Positions 26,641-38,669 of a DNA stretch of 64,000 nt are shown in pieces. The notes below the pieces were generated by a model, which worked only from the letters and a program-made list of their open reading frames with translations, made no database searches and was not told the origin of the DNA. Source of the stretch: Lutraria lutraria (lineage: Eukaryota; Mollusca; Bivalvia; Venerida; Mactridae); contig OZ026842.1 of NCBI GenBank assembly GCA_964023205.1, positions 8,773,407 through 8,837,406 on the forward strand, given 5' to 3'. Both the position numbers and the translations under genes were made by a program. Position 1 is the first letter of the stretch. The number at the start of each line of letters is the position of its first letter.

Positions 26641-29600
26641 AGTTCAGTAACAAAATTAATGTTTATATTACACTAAATTCACTTAACCTACAACAGAAAG
26701 AAATTCGTAATACCGTCTCCAGATGTTCTGTTCAAGATCAATATGACACATGGCCTTGAAGTTCTAGGTTTGAGGAATCTTGCATAGGTGGTCGAAAGGG
26801 ATGAGGGTACAGATACTGTTGTTTCTAGTTTAAATTATACTTGTTCAGGTTTAAAAACTGTTAAAAATCTCTCAACTTTTTCAAATGTGTTTCCAAAAAC
26901 AAAAGTAACGCTGTTATATCTTATTTTGTTGACATTTCTTTTTTGAAAAATGAACAAGTCTACTGTTTACCTAGTCACACTGATATAATACCCTCACTCC
27001 ATAAATGTGTATGGTCTATTGTCCAAGCTATTCATGCCAGATTTTGATGAATTTGTTTAGAAATATGACATTTGTTGTTTTGTGAAAACTCTTATACTAT
27101 ATAGTAGATCTCAAGAAATGTGAGATCATAATTATGTACTAATATGATTTTATATTTCTGTAAACAGAATTTCTAGTCACCACTTCTTTTGACAATAGTA
27201 TTGAACCGCGTACATATAAAATATATAGTATATCGCAATTAAAGCCTGCTCATTCAAATAATATAAGTTAATTTAAGATTATAGCTAGTGTGTATAGATA
27301 TTATGCAAACAATTAATTATATAATTTATATCAAGAACGACCAATTTAAAAGTTATTCCATTTAAATGTTTTAAGTTTACACTACGATATCAATATACAA
27401 TGTATATAATTGGACTTGATTTTTATATTTGTCGCTGGACTCCATAACAGCTTGGTTAAAAGAATGCCACATAAAGGAAATAGTACGCAACTAAATGGTA
27501 TGTTTATATGGAAGTATCTGGAATCTTTCCCCAATTAAGTGTGTCAGATCTAAATACATTTCAAATCATTCTATTGTAACTACATGGAAAGAGTCATGTA
27601 TCTAAATAAGTGCTTGTCGGTACATACATGAGATTTTCATATGCGTAGAATTAAAACCGCGTATTCACTGTCCAATAAAATATCTTGCCGTAAAAGTAGT
27701 TCTGCATTCGTTTTCGTTCGATAGTTCAGAAAAATCTCCACGGACGTATTCATGCATTTGCAACAATCTACCATCGATGTGTGTGTTTTGTGCCTTTCTA
27801 ACATTTCTTAATATTACAAAGCGAATTCTCATTTAATCGTATTTCGTGATAATCACACCAACTAGTGTTATTTTGATGACGGAATCGCTATTTATAGACT
27901 CACTCCCAGCAGTGGCTAGTAGCAAAGCGTAACCGATGTGGGGAGTTTGATTTATCGAAGACTGCGGCTTAAGAATAATAATTCGAGTCGCTAAATACGA
28001 ACGTAAATTACCAATCTGACTAAAGTATTCGATCTTCCTTACGGTAAGATCTGATGACGGCCTATACCAGTTTCTATTTTCAAAAGTTGGAATTTCCATG
28101 ATCACTATTTATATCTATTTATAATTCAGCCAATCGTATAACTCGTTTCATCGGTATTTTGGCCGAATGAACTTTCTACCTCACGATGTTATTTAAACGT
28201 TAGTAAACATTAAATTACGTATAACATATTTGTCTGCAACCACTTTTTGATTGTTTTAGTAATCCTGATCGATTCGGCCATAGTAGTACAGAAAATTTAA
28301 TAAACACGCATGTCACATGTTACATTTAGTTGCGTAAGAATAGATGTTCGTGATAACTACAAGTCAAACATTGCTTTTTACTGCGGTTAAAAATAGAACC
28401 AGATCACTTTCAGAATTATGAAAGTAAGGCGCTGATTGGCTAGTGGAAAAGGTCACCTGAGGTGACCTTCTATAGGTCGTCTTCAGATCCTCATAGCGTA
28501 GCGGGTTTGAGGATATGATTTTAATCAGATTGGTAAATTACTGGATACGTGCTTTTAAAATTCACTGTTTAAGAGTTCCTTTTACGCCAGATTATTTAGA
28601 ATTACATAATCACGTCTGAATTTCATGCAACATCGGGTGAACTATAGGTCACATAGGTCTTACTCTACTGTGTCAGGACCTTTTTGATTTGAGTGACCCT
28701 GAGTGTGTTCAATGCGACGATGTTCTGTTGTGTTAAAACCAGAAGTATCAATGTTTGTATTTACTGTGACTGAAGTGTTGTTTACTAGTTTTGTACTTAT
28801 GTCATTTACCTATATGCATATGACCTGCATTACAATATGAATGAAAAATCGGTCTGTAATTTTAAATGTTAAAATATTTGTATGGGCTCGAACGATGTGG
28901 GTACACTTTTCTCTCTTTTGTCTCGTATGGTAAAAATCAAGTCCGACAGTACTTTCAGTACTTTGATTCGTCTTGCAATCATTGAGCAACTATTTAATGA
29001 CTTAAACTTTATTGGTTTGCAATGATGATGGCACAAGGCATGCGTTCGTATTATAATGGAAATCTACTTAGGTAAGTAGAAACGTATCTGGTTTATACAG
29101 TTTTCACCACTTGTATTATACGGCCTGATACACCAAGGGCGAATATCATGTGATGCAGTGATGATTATTTTCTAGAAATTAACATGGTTATATCCTGAGT
29201 AGGAATTCTCATGATGATTTTTTAACTTTTTTTGAATTTCAATGTTAATCTCTTTCGTAAGTCAGTGTTATACTCATTAACACTACATTGTATTTTCTAA
29301 TGCGTTCTACTGTTTTTGTTTGATACATTATTTTGTATTATTTTGTTACATGCCCATATGGGCCTTAACTTTCTTATAAAAGATCAAACATTAAGCTACA
29401 TTTACTTCCCTTTGTAGATAACTGAGAGAGAGACGGGGATATAACGTTTATCTCTGTTTGTAATACAAAGAAAACAGTATTCAAAAATGTGAGTTTAGGT
29501 CGACGTTCCATCACGTATTATGTTACTTATTATAATGTAAAATGATTGGTGGCAACGAGTTCAAAGTATTATGGTTATCTTTTTCTTTAGCTAACATGAC

Positions 29601-29689
29601 ATAATTCTACACAACACAACTCTACACAACATATGCATGCATTGCATCGTAATATTATTATCAGTATACAACATAAAACTGCCTTCTAT
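26641..29689. other. non-coding stretch
   Basis: No gene supported. A 90-codon minus-strand frame at 27833-28105 has no recognised domain. The only marked structure is a perfect palindrome at 28449-28469. Confidence 0.4.
28449..28469. promoter_or_regulatory. 21-bp perfect palindrome with AGGTCA half-sites
   Basis: Ten-base arms AAGGTCACCT / AGGTGACCTT around a single G. The arms contain AGGTCA and its inverse TGACCT, the consensus nuclear-receptor half-site, spaced by seven bases, and also the E-box core CACCTG. No gene is seen within a few kb, so a regulatory role is only a possibility. Confidence 0.3.
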
Positions 29690-31130
29690 CATCAAACTAA
29701 TCTTCTCCTTCTTGTTGCGTTGGCCTCGCTACACGGTCACTGCAGCAACAGCAATGAAGGATATCGTCTTTCGAAGCTCCTCTGCATTGCCGTAGAGTTT
29801 CCGTTCCAGTGGGTGCTTTTTGCCACACAACTATGCTATATACTGTACAAAAAAATGGCACCTTTGTAGTACATGTTCTGTTGTTTGATTTCCAGTGCCA
29901 CAGGCGAATTGTGGTGATTGAGACAATTTCAGCTTGCAATGCATTATGTGCATTCAGCCTGTTGCGTCAAGTGCGTAGCTTCACCAATATCAGTTGTTCA
30001 GCTCTGGTCAGGAGATGGTAGTCATCTTTTACTGTCTTTGGCTTCATCAGACTCCTCATCCATTACAGTGCCAGTTCTCGGTGTTGGTTGAATTGGCATT
30101 TTTTCCGCAAAGAGATAGTATACCTTATTATTCTTCAGGGCTTCCTGGACGGACAGAGCATCTGTATGGATTTCCACCTTGGATCAGTCTTCTTGTGATT
30201 CTTCAATAAGAGTAGCTGCCTGCACAATGGCCCCCATTTCCGCTCTCTAGTTTGTGGAGTGTCTTCCTGTTGGGCAACTAGCTGTCTCTGCCACTTGGAT
30301 AGGTGGTGCCGATATTATGTTCCCCAATTTGGACGACAGTGGCTATTGCTGAGCCGTCTGCATTATTATATTATGAGTTCACTTCTATTGTGGGTAGTAT
30401 ATAAATAATGGTTGGGATGAGGGATTTCTTAATAGTCTCATCTTATTCTTTTGATGCCAATTTGGGGACAGTTGTGTGTATATGTAAACTGGACAGGTCG
30501 TATGTCCATGGCTCATGTAGATCAGTCCTTCCAAGAGGGGTAGTTCCTGGTCCATGTTTGTAGCCATGAAGTTTGGTTAACTATTTGGATTGGTGCATAA
30601 AACTGTTCCTTTTTATTCTCATGTAATGCATCTTTGATCTTTTGTGCTACGTGGATTGTCTGGTCTTCTGTGGAGCGAAACTGCCTGAATCCAGTTTGCT
30701 GCTGTGCTAGAAGTCTGTAAGGTACCTAATACCACTTCATTCGATGGTTCTGGACTATTTCCATGTTTCTTTTCCTACAACGGTGGTCAGACCTATTGGG
30801 CGAAAACTTGGCGGTTTCTTGCGATCCGTTTCATGTTTTAGGATAGAGATCATTATTGCTTCTCTCCATATCTCCATATCTGTGGAAGGTTGTCATCATT
30901 ATTTCAAGCTTAGGTTAAAAATCTCAAGAAGGGTGTTGGTTGCAAACGTGCCAATATGTGTGAGCAACTCATATGTGATGCAATCTGTTTTTTTAGCAAT
31001 AATCACCTCATTATAGCTAATGAAGAGTGAGACATTTCTTGAGACATTAATCCTACTTTTGATGTGTTGACTCTCTAATCTCTCTCTCTCTCTCTCTCTC
31101 TGCTCTCCCTCATGAAGGGGAGTTTCCTGA
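29690..31130 (-). mobile_element. broken LINE with RT, RNase H and C-terminal motif
   Basis: Reading the minus strand from high to low coordinates: RT fragments (THIGTFATNTLLEIFN, WREAIMISILKHETDRKK, FRPIGLTTVVGK, QTGFRQFRSTEDQ); then an RNase H domain at about 30110-30370 with its acidic residues visible as ADGSA, RAEMGAIVQAATLIEE and IHTDALSVQEAL; then KLRTxRNRLNAH and a CGTGNQTTEHVLQRC motif near 29880. The last block is the conserved C-terminus of RNase H-bearing LINEs of the Jockey/L2-like group. Several stops and frameshifts interrupt it, so it is dead. A (TC)n microsatellite at 31079-31101 sits inside its 5' part. Confidence 0.8.
31079..31101. repeat. (TC)n microsatellite
   Basis: An uninterrupted TC dinucleotide run of about 11-12 units inside the broken LINE. 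Confidence 0.9.
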
Positions 31131-33592
31131 ATGTAGCAGACCTGGTTGCTTTGATCATGCAGGATATTTGTGTTGTCTATTATAATTTAAGTCCATTTGT
31201 TTGTTACGTAGAAAGTATGAAACAAAAATCGTGAAGCAGTGCTCTTATCGAAAATGTTTTTGTTGTATTATGTTCGATTGATGAAATTTGCGTCCATTCG
31301 TTTGAATTCTATTGCAACGCGTTGTTCCAGAAATGTTTTGAAATGATGGTCGATTCATTTAGCTTTCACTGATAAATACCAGTTACTGAATCACTATTGT
31401 TAATATATCACTTTTAGGAAGCATATTTAATAATTATGTATTTACATTTATAATAACGTGTCTGTCTTGTATATAATTTACAGTTGTTATCATAAAAATA
31501 TAAATCGTGTGTATATAATATTATACTAAACTGTAGATGGAAGTCGTGACGAAAGGTCGAGGATTGTTCCATTCTTTAAAATAGGGATAAGTAATACAAA
31601 GACAAAGTATATTACTGAACATGACCTTACATTTAATAGTGACCTACGTGGAAAATCTTTCGTTGATTTTAAGACTAATGAATAATAAAACCAGTGATAT
31701 ATATTTCGTTTTGGTAGAATATTACATCCGGTTATAATTTATAATATTTATCTTTTGTGTATTATGTATCTATAAATTGTTTTATTTTCAATAATTACAA
31801 TATTATTACAATGAACATTGTGTACTGTTTTTTGTTCATTTGTCTTTCTATAATGTATTCATGTATGTGATGTTTATAATTATGTTATCGACAGCTTTAA
31901 TATAGTTTTATTCTGTATCATGTTCATACGTATGTGCATATACATTTGTTTTTGTTGTATTAATAATTGTATATGTACTCTTGGACTTATTGGATAAGAA
32001 TATTTTTTTAGTAAGAACGATGTTTAGTTGGAATACCACAGGAAACGCATTGAAAAACGTAATTTCATTGTAAGTTTATTAAAGGGTACCAGAAAGGTGA
32101 AGTATCCAATTCTTTTCACCGTTAGAAATGAAAAGCACTCGATCGAAATATCGACCGTCGGTAGATTTTCTTGATTTATGAAAATATGAGGTTTTGTAAT
32201 AAGATGTCCAAACGAAAAGTTGTTTTATATGTGTGCACACTATTTAGCTTAATTAGTAATTTGTTTTTCCTACCCTCTATTTAATTACTTACGTATTTAT
32301 GTTTACTCACATGTTGCAAGGTAATTATTCGTATAATAGCACTTGTATAAGATTATGTAAACTATGAGCCATGATTGAGGTTATTGATATAATATCGGTT
32401 CTGTTCTGTTATAAATACCCGAATCGTCTGGAAATTTGGAGATACTTGCATGTCTTTTCATTAGTCACAGTAAAAATTAACACTGCATGAGAAACGTCTT
32501 ACCAAATAGCCCCATCTGATAATCTGATTAATTAATTAAATTCCTTCTTCGTAGTTGAGTCATCCATTTTTATAATATAAAGGTGCTTTACGTAACAGGG
32601 AAAATTGTAATTTTATTGGTTTGCTCAAGCCAAAATATTATATAACTCTTTGTTACACAATGGCCACCACGGGTATGTGTGTATTCATTGTAAGGAAAAA
32701 ACGGGAAATGTTGTTAAAGAATGTCTGAATGTACTAGACCTACAATAAAATAAGATTTTTAGACCTTCTAAAAAAAGATTTTTAGACCTTCGTAAGTGAT
32801 TTTTTTGGTAACCTTTTGTATTTGTGTAAAGTTGGTTTAAAGCTTGATGGCTGTGTAATGGGTAGAATGGGCCTCTTTCTGAGAGGTGATTTTTCTAAGA
32901 ATCCACGTCCATGGGTTAAACTTAATCTTGCGAATATCATGTATACTAAATTGTATACCACTTATCGAAATATGATTGGACCTAAATCCAGATATATATG
33001 CTAGATACTTGATTGTATTTTTTTATTGCACACTTATTTATAAATAGAACACAATTTCTTTGTTGAGGCATACAATACCATGTCATAATATTACTGCGGA
33101 CATAGTGTGTAAATTAGGTCTATATACCTCAGAAACTTGTTAAGCCAACCCACAACGGTTGCTCGATGTACAGAACAGTGTCTCCAGAACGGCCCTCCCC
33201 AACCCTTTCGTCAACAGCAGCATGATTTTCCCACTGCATAATTTAACGTCTCTAGAACAACAACCTCTCAACATAATATAATTTTACTACTCCCAATGGG
33301 TGTTGTTTTGGAAAAGTTGCACAGTATATAGAAGAGTAAGCAAAGATAACCTTCTATGTTGGTAACATCCGGAAAAATTGCAAATGACACGCTAACACCA
33401 AACCAATATGCCCAGCACCAGGGACGTACTTGCTCATATTATTTTTAAAATGCATTTATTTCAAATAATACTGTGTGTGATCAATTAGTGGTTTTCAGAA
33501 TATGCACTTATTTGCAATATTAGTTATAGCATTGCTTTACGGCTATGGTTAGTAGCCTAATTTAGAATATTCCATCAAATAATCAACACAAC
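31131..33592. other. non-coding stretch
   Basis: AT-rich. Holds one copy of a direct duplication (31542-31650) and a short local duplication, GATTTTTAGACCTTC, at 32753-32792. A 62-codon open frame at 32816-33004 has no domain. Confidence 0.4.
31542..31650 (+). repeat. direct repeat, copy 1 of 2
   Basis: AGTCGTGACGAAAGGTCGAG and the following ~90 bases (ATTGTTCCATTCTTTAAAAT, ACATGACCTTACATTT, CCTACGTGG) recur with few differences at 34796-34918, about 3.2 kb away and in the same orientation. Confidence 0.8.
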
Positions 33593-33767
33593 CATAGGCA
33601 CTCGATTTCGTGATTTTTATACGTTTACAGGCCTGGCGTTTTTTTTCAATTTCACCCATCAAACAACGCAAACCTGTCGAAAGAAACATCTTCAATTTTT
33701 TCCTTTACATTTCTTTCGACAGATTTCGTCTACAAACGCATAAAAATCACGGAATCGAGTGCCTATG
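33593..33767. repeat. MITE-like palindromic element
   Basis: CATAGGCACTCGATTTCGTG at the left end is mirrored by CACGGAATCGAGTGCCTATG at the right end; the inverted arms extend to about 34 bp with few mismatches. A second inverted pair, GTCGAAAGAAA / TTTCTTTCGAC, lies inside. The flanking triplet AAC occurs on both sides and could be a target duplication. Non-coding. Confidence 0.75.
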
Positions 33768-35312
33768 AACGAAACAAGGCCATTAAAATGGTCACATCAA
33801 TTGTGCAAATGGCAGATGATAGCAAATACAAAATACAGTTAAACGCAAGGATCGTTGACTACACGAGCATAATAATCTTTACATGTGGATAATGATTGGG
33901 TATTGTAATCAGAATATCGTATCCCGGTGTGTGTAAATTCCCTGTTGATTATGATAACACGTCATAGTCTAAAAATAGAATATTTATAATATTAATCATT
34001 TTCTGAAAGCGGAAGAGTTTTTCTTTTTCGGAAAACGTCTTTGGTAAACTTAATATCGTTCTGAATGATCTGAAGTTTAGCACCTACATTTTTCGTAGGG
34101 TTAAAATATGAAAATATGGCTTGCGATAAATCGAATAAGGTAAGAATTTAAAAGAAAACTAGCTTAAATCAGACAGTTAAATTGTGACCTACATTTGGCT
34201 ATATTGTTAAATTAAATCTGTTAATGTGTAAATATAATGTTTTATACAGGTTGATGGTAAAGGATAGCTTTATAGTCATATTTACATATTTGCAGTCGAT
34301 ATTTTTAGAAACTGGACAATGGGGCTTTGTAGTTAGGATTATGAAGTATGTGCTGATTTAATCGAAACAACGTTTAAGAAGTACACAAACGTTTCATATT
34401 AATATGAGCACGCAGGTGTGATAACATTTTTAGAATGAAATAGTGTACACAATTTATTAAAAATGTTAAATTGTTCTTGCCTGATGATTAATGTATGAAT
34501 TATTATACATTGTAGTATAAAATCTAAATAGTTAGATAGTTTATAACGGGAACTTGTCTTTAAGACCGACCGAGGTACTTTTAGATTTGATCTTGCTATT
34601 TATGGACCTGGGCTAGAATGTTTTTTCTTACTTCTCATATTCATTTGCGTAGTTATGAATAAACCTGGATATACTCGTATCAACCAATGAATACAAACTG
34701 TATTTGTTACAAGTCGATTTAAAGTTTAATAAGAATCGCTGTAAACATTGGCATTTTTCCAGGGTAGATCAGGTATAGATAGAAATCGAGCAGTGAGTCG
34801 TGACGAAAGGTCGAGGATTGTTCCATTCTTTAAAATAGGGATACGTAATACAATGACCAAGTACATTACTAAACATGACCTTACATTTGTAGGCCACTAT
34901 TGTAAGAGGCCTACGTGGTCCTGAAATCAGTGCGCCGCACTAGTAACATTATTAAACTGAATTGTGTTGGTTCGTATCCTTAATTTTGCCACTATTTTTT
35001 TTTCAAATCATGCATTGCTCGTGTTTTCGGTGCATTTATGTTAAGAAGAGTATACACATGCATATTTTTTCATGCAATCAAAATCAAATTATGTTCAAAT
35101 GACATTCCTAAGTATGCAGGCGATGCCATGTTAGAAACGAAGCAAATTATTAGATTCTGACAGCGGCTCTAGTGCAGATACTGCTAACGAAGGAGTAATT
35201 GAAATTGAAATTAAATTAAATTAAATATGTATGAAATTCATTCCAAATATTGAAATTAAATTTTGCAAATATAAAATGTCAAAAAGCAAATAAAAATGGA
35301 AGGAAAAAACGT
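33768..35312. other. non-coding stretch
   Basis: Holds the second copy of the direct repeat (34796-34918) and a small hairpin GTAGGCC/GGCCTAC near 34890-34913. No gene is seen. Confidence 0.4.
34796..34918 (+). repeat. direct repeat, copy 2 of 2
   Basis: Partner of 31542-31650. It differs by scattered substitutions and by a small insertion before CCTACGTGG, where a GTAGGCC/GGCCTAC hairpin is present. Confidence 0.8.
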
Positions 35313-35399
35313 TCACATGGGCTTCGAACCCGTAACATCTTGACTAACAAGCTGCAGAAGTACAAAGGTTAGCGCCTCTACCAATTGAGCTACGCACTT
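35313..35399 (-). pseudogene. tRNA-like sequence with an enlarged anticodon loop
   Basis: On the minus strand: A box GTAGCTCAATTGGTAGAG and B box GGGTTCGAAGCCC are both good. The anticodon stem can pair as CTAAC / GTTAG, but the loop between is about 19 bases where a tRNA has seven. The acceptor ends (AAGTGCG and GTGAACG) do not pair. This is most likely the head of a tRNA-derived repeat or a tRNA pseudogene, though an intron in the loop is conceivable. Confidence 0.4.
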
Positions 35400-36252
35400 A
35401 ATCTCATCAGGGAGTGTCAAATAACTGATATTTATGCATTACAGACACCACCGAAACGTTCCGAAATGCCACTCACCCTACAGAATGGACTTAGCTGATC
35501 TTTGATCATTCACAGGTCGTTGTCGGACTATAATACATAATAATAAAAATTATACATCAATCGGAACTCCTCGGCGTTTATCTAAAGAAAGTGCGTATTT
35601 CTTAGTTACGGAAATACCCGAGTGTTACGATTGACATAAACATAACACTGTCGCTCAGAGGTAAAGGGCATGACATTTTCGCCGCAGGTTTATTTAAATT
35701 GATTTTGACCTTCATTTGAACCAATGAAATCTTTAGTTGTTTGTCATGGGTTAAAAGTGTTTTTATTATGAAATTTTAGGGCAGAATTCGTAATTGTTAG
35801 TTGTTCGTAATTGTATGAATATTATTCAATAATCAAAATCTACAACAGTATAAAATTAAATATCGAACATTTTACCCAGCAAACACAGTAACGTTGTGAC
35901 AACGTTGCGACAACGTTTTGCATAACGTTGTGACAACGTTTGGAATAACGTTGCGACAACGTTAAAGTGTGGAGTCGTGTAAACGTTGCGACAACGTTGT
36001 GGCACAACGTTGTGAAACAACCAAACCACAACCTGTTAAAAGCTCAGTGGTAAGTTGGTTGCACTTCGGTGCCAGCAATGCGACTTCGATTCACAGTCGT
36101 CACAGTTGCTGACATTCAGTGCTGGGTGATATCCTAACTTGGTTTTGTTCACAGCAGTATTAGCTTCGACTGGGTGCATTGGAGCTAATGAACCCTGCCA
36201 TATGCTCAGTTGGAAATCTTTCCATCCACTCCAGGTATCGGCTTTTTTAGAT

Positions 36253-36449
36253 TACTGTAAATTACTTAATATCTGTGAGGTCTTATTTTCGTGAATTTTT
36301 ATCACAACTTTCGCGAGATCTTGAATTTGCAATGAAGCTTATTTAAACTTTAAGTAAGTAATGCTGTTTATATTTTACCAATTTTTTTATTCGAGACATT
36401 AGCCATTCACGAAAATAAAACCCACAGGTATATTTGTCAATTTACAGTA
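36253..36449. repeat. MITE nested in the 7.9-kb element
   Basis: Ends TACTGTAAATTACTTAATAT and, at the right, AATTTACAGTA. The inverted arms also share TTATTTTCGTGAAT (left) with ATTCACGAAAATAA (right). A mariner-like TACTGTA terminus is suggested. Non-coding. Confidence 0.65.
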
Positions 36450-36883
36450 TCTAAACAAATAAACATTTACCTTTGAAAACACTTGGTTTAAAAATTTAAG
36501 CAAATCAAAGTAATATTACTAATACAAATATTTAATTCAATGTCAAATCATATAGTTACAAAATGGAAGGCAAACAAAAGAACATTGAACTGAATTTTAT
36601 GATGGCAAGTGTTCCGAGTTTCAAACAAAAACTTGATTAATAATTCAAGCAAAACAATAGTCATGTACCCTACTTTCTCTACTGAGTCATCTTAATATGG
36701 TAAACCAGTAATCCATGTTTCAAAACAATAGTTTTAATCGATACTTTAAGAAAACAATAGCACCACAAGCAGTACCAACTCTTGTTTGTTAAGGGCAATA
36801 AGTGCTGCCATTCCTTTCGTTCATTTAAAGATTTTCTTCAGGTCTAAATCAATTTTGAAGTAAATTTTCAGAAAAAGATAAAC

Positions 36884-38006
36884 AAGAGGGCCAAGATGGC
36901 CCTATATTGCTCACATATCAATCACTGCTCACTCATTAAAACATTGTTTTGAACCGGTGACCTAGTTTTTGACCCCAGATGACCCATGTTAGAACTTGTC
37001 TTACATATGAATAAGACAAACATTCTGACAAAATTCATTGAAGATCCAATCAAAACCATGAAAACTACAGCATAGACAAGGTTTTCCTAAGATTTGACCT
37101 TGTGACCTCGTTTTTGACCCCAGATGCCCTTTGTTCGAATTCGTCTTGCATATCATTAAGACAAACATTCTGACAAGGTTTGGTGGAGATACAATCAAAA
37201 TTTGACATCTACAGTGTTAACAAGATTTTCCTAAGATTTGACCTAGTTTTTACCCTAGGTGACCCATATTTGAACTTGTCCTTCATATCATTAAAGACAA
37301 ACAATCTGACAAGGTTTGGCCAAGATCCAATTATAGGCATGACATTCAGAGCTTTTATAAGATTTTTACCTAAGATTCGACCTGATGACCCAGTTATTGA
37401 CCCCGGCTGACCCATGTTCCACCTTGACCCTCAAATCATTGAGGTAAACATTCTGACAAGGTTTGGTGAAGACCCAATCAAAACTGTGACATCTACAGTG
37501 TTAACAAAGTTTGCCTAACCTGGTAACCTAGTTATTGACCCGAGATGACCCATATTTGTACTTGACCGTTATATCATTAAAACAAACAATTTGACAAAGT
37601 TTTGTGAAGATCCAATTATAACTGTGAAATCTATAGTGTTAACATGGTTTTTCATAAGATTTGACCTAGCGACATAGTTTTTGACCCAAGATGACCCATG
37701 TTCAAACTAGTTTAAGATATTATGAAGACAAACATTCTGACAAGGTTTCATGATGATCCAATCAAACCAGTGACTTCTAGAGTGATCAAAAGGTTTTCCA
37801 GCAATTTGCCCAAGTTACCTAGTTTTGGACCCCAAATGGCCCAATATCGATCTCATCCGAGATTTTGTCCATATTAACGTTCTGACCCATTTTTGCTAAA
37901 AATGTGACCTCTAGTGTGTTCACAACACAAAGTTTGACGATGCATGACGCCGGACAGAGACTGATCCTAAAAGCTCACCCTGTCACTTTGTGACATGTGA
38001 GCTAAA
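36884..38006. repeat. GAGGGCCAAGATGGCCCT element, copy 2
   Basis: Same start hairpin and same 3' end (GTCACTTTGTGACATGTGAGCTAA) as the copy at 9529-10520, and the same orientation. It holds six to seven diverged internal units of about 135-147 bp. It sits inside the 7.9-kb TIR element, so it probably inserted after that element. The open frames on both strands here are repeat units and not genes. Confidence 0.75.
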
Positions 38007-38669
38007 AAATATAATACAATGTCAAAAATTACATGTATTCACATAGACAATATATTCTATATTATCCCTATAGAAACGAATGACACCGACCTTGACTTTT
38101 TTCACTTTTTGTCTTTTTTAAGTGACTTATTTTAGTATGCAGTAAGTATATAACAAATTATACACAAGTGACAGTATTTAATTATTTTAAACAATCCAAA
38201 CATTTGTGGTCCACTTCCCCTTTTGTAAAGTTGGTATAACTCAGTTTAGGATTCCTTTATGTCTTCAATTCCTCCCGGACCTCCAAATCCTCCTGGACTA
38301 CAGATTCTGTCAAACTCTTCTGAAATTATTTTAATATAATTCATTTTAAGTATTTCAATGATACAATGATTCTAGGACTAGCACTAATTGATTATTTTTA
38401 CAACACTTGAACCATCCTGAATCCTGCTGCAAATCTGAATAGAATCAAATTATGCTGAACTTTTTAGTGCACTACAAAGAACAAAGAGGTAAAGCAAAAG
38501 ATTATAAAAGCTTAAAGAAAATTGAACTAGTAACCACAGTCAGTTTGACCTTCAAACAAGAGCTGTTTAATGTTGTAAATTAAGATTTTATTTTTCCAAA
38601 AGCAGTAACACTAACCATTTTTCCTGACTTTAGCCCAGAAAAGAAAACCAAAAGAATAGTAAACATACC

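Noticed and set aside
27833..28105. 90-codon minus open frame
   Set aside because: No recognisable domain, neighbour or splice support.
35880..36010. Regularly spaced AACGTT units resembling a CRISPR-like array
   Set aside because: Units are short palindromes with no constant spacer length, lying inside the end of a eukaryotic transposon.
37001..37415. Overlapping open frames on both strands
   Set aside because: They are readings of the ~145-bp units of the GAGGGCC element.
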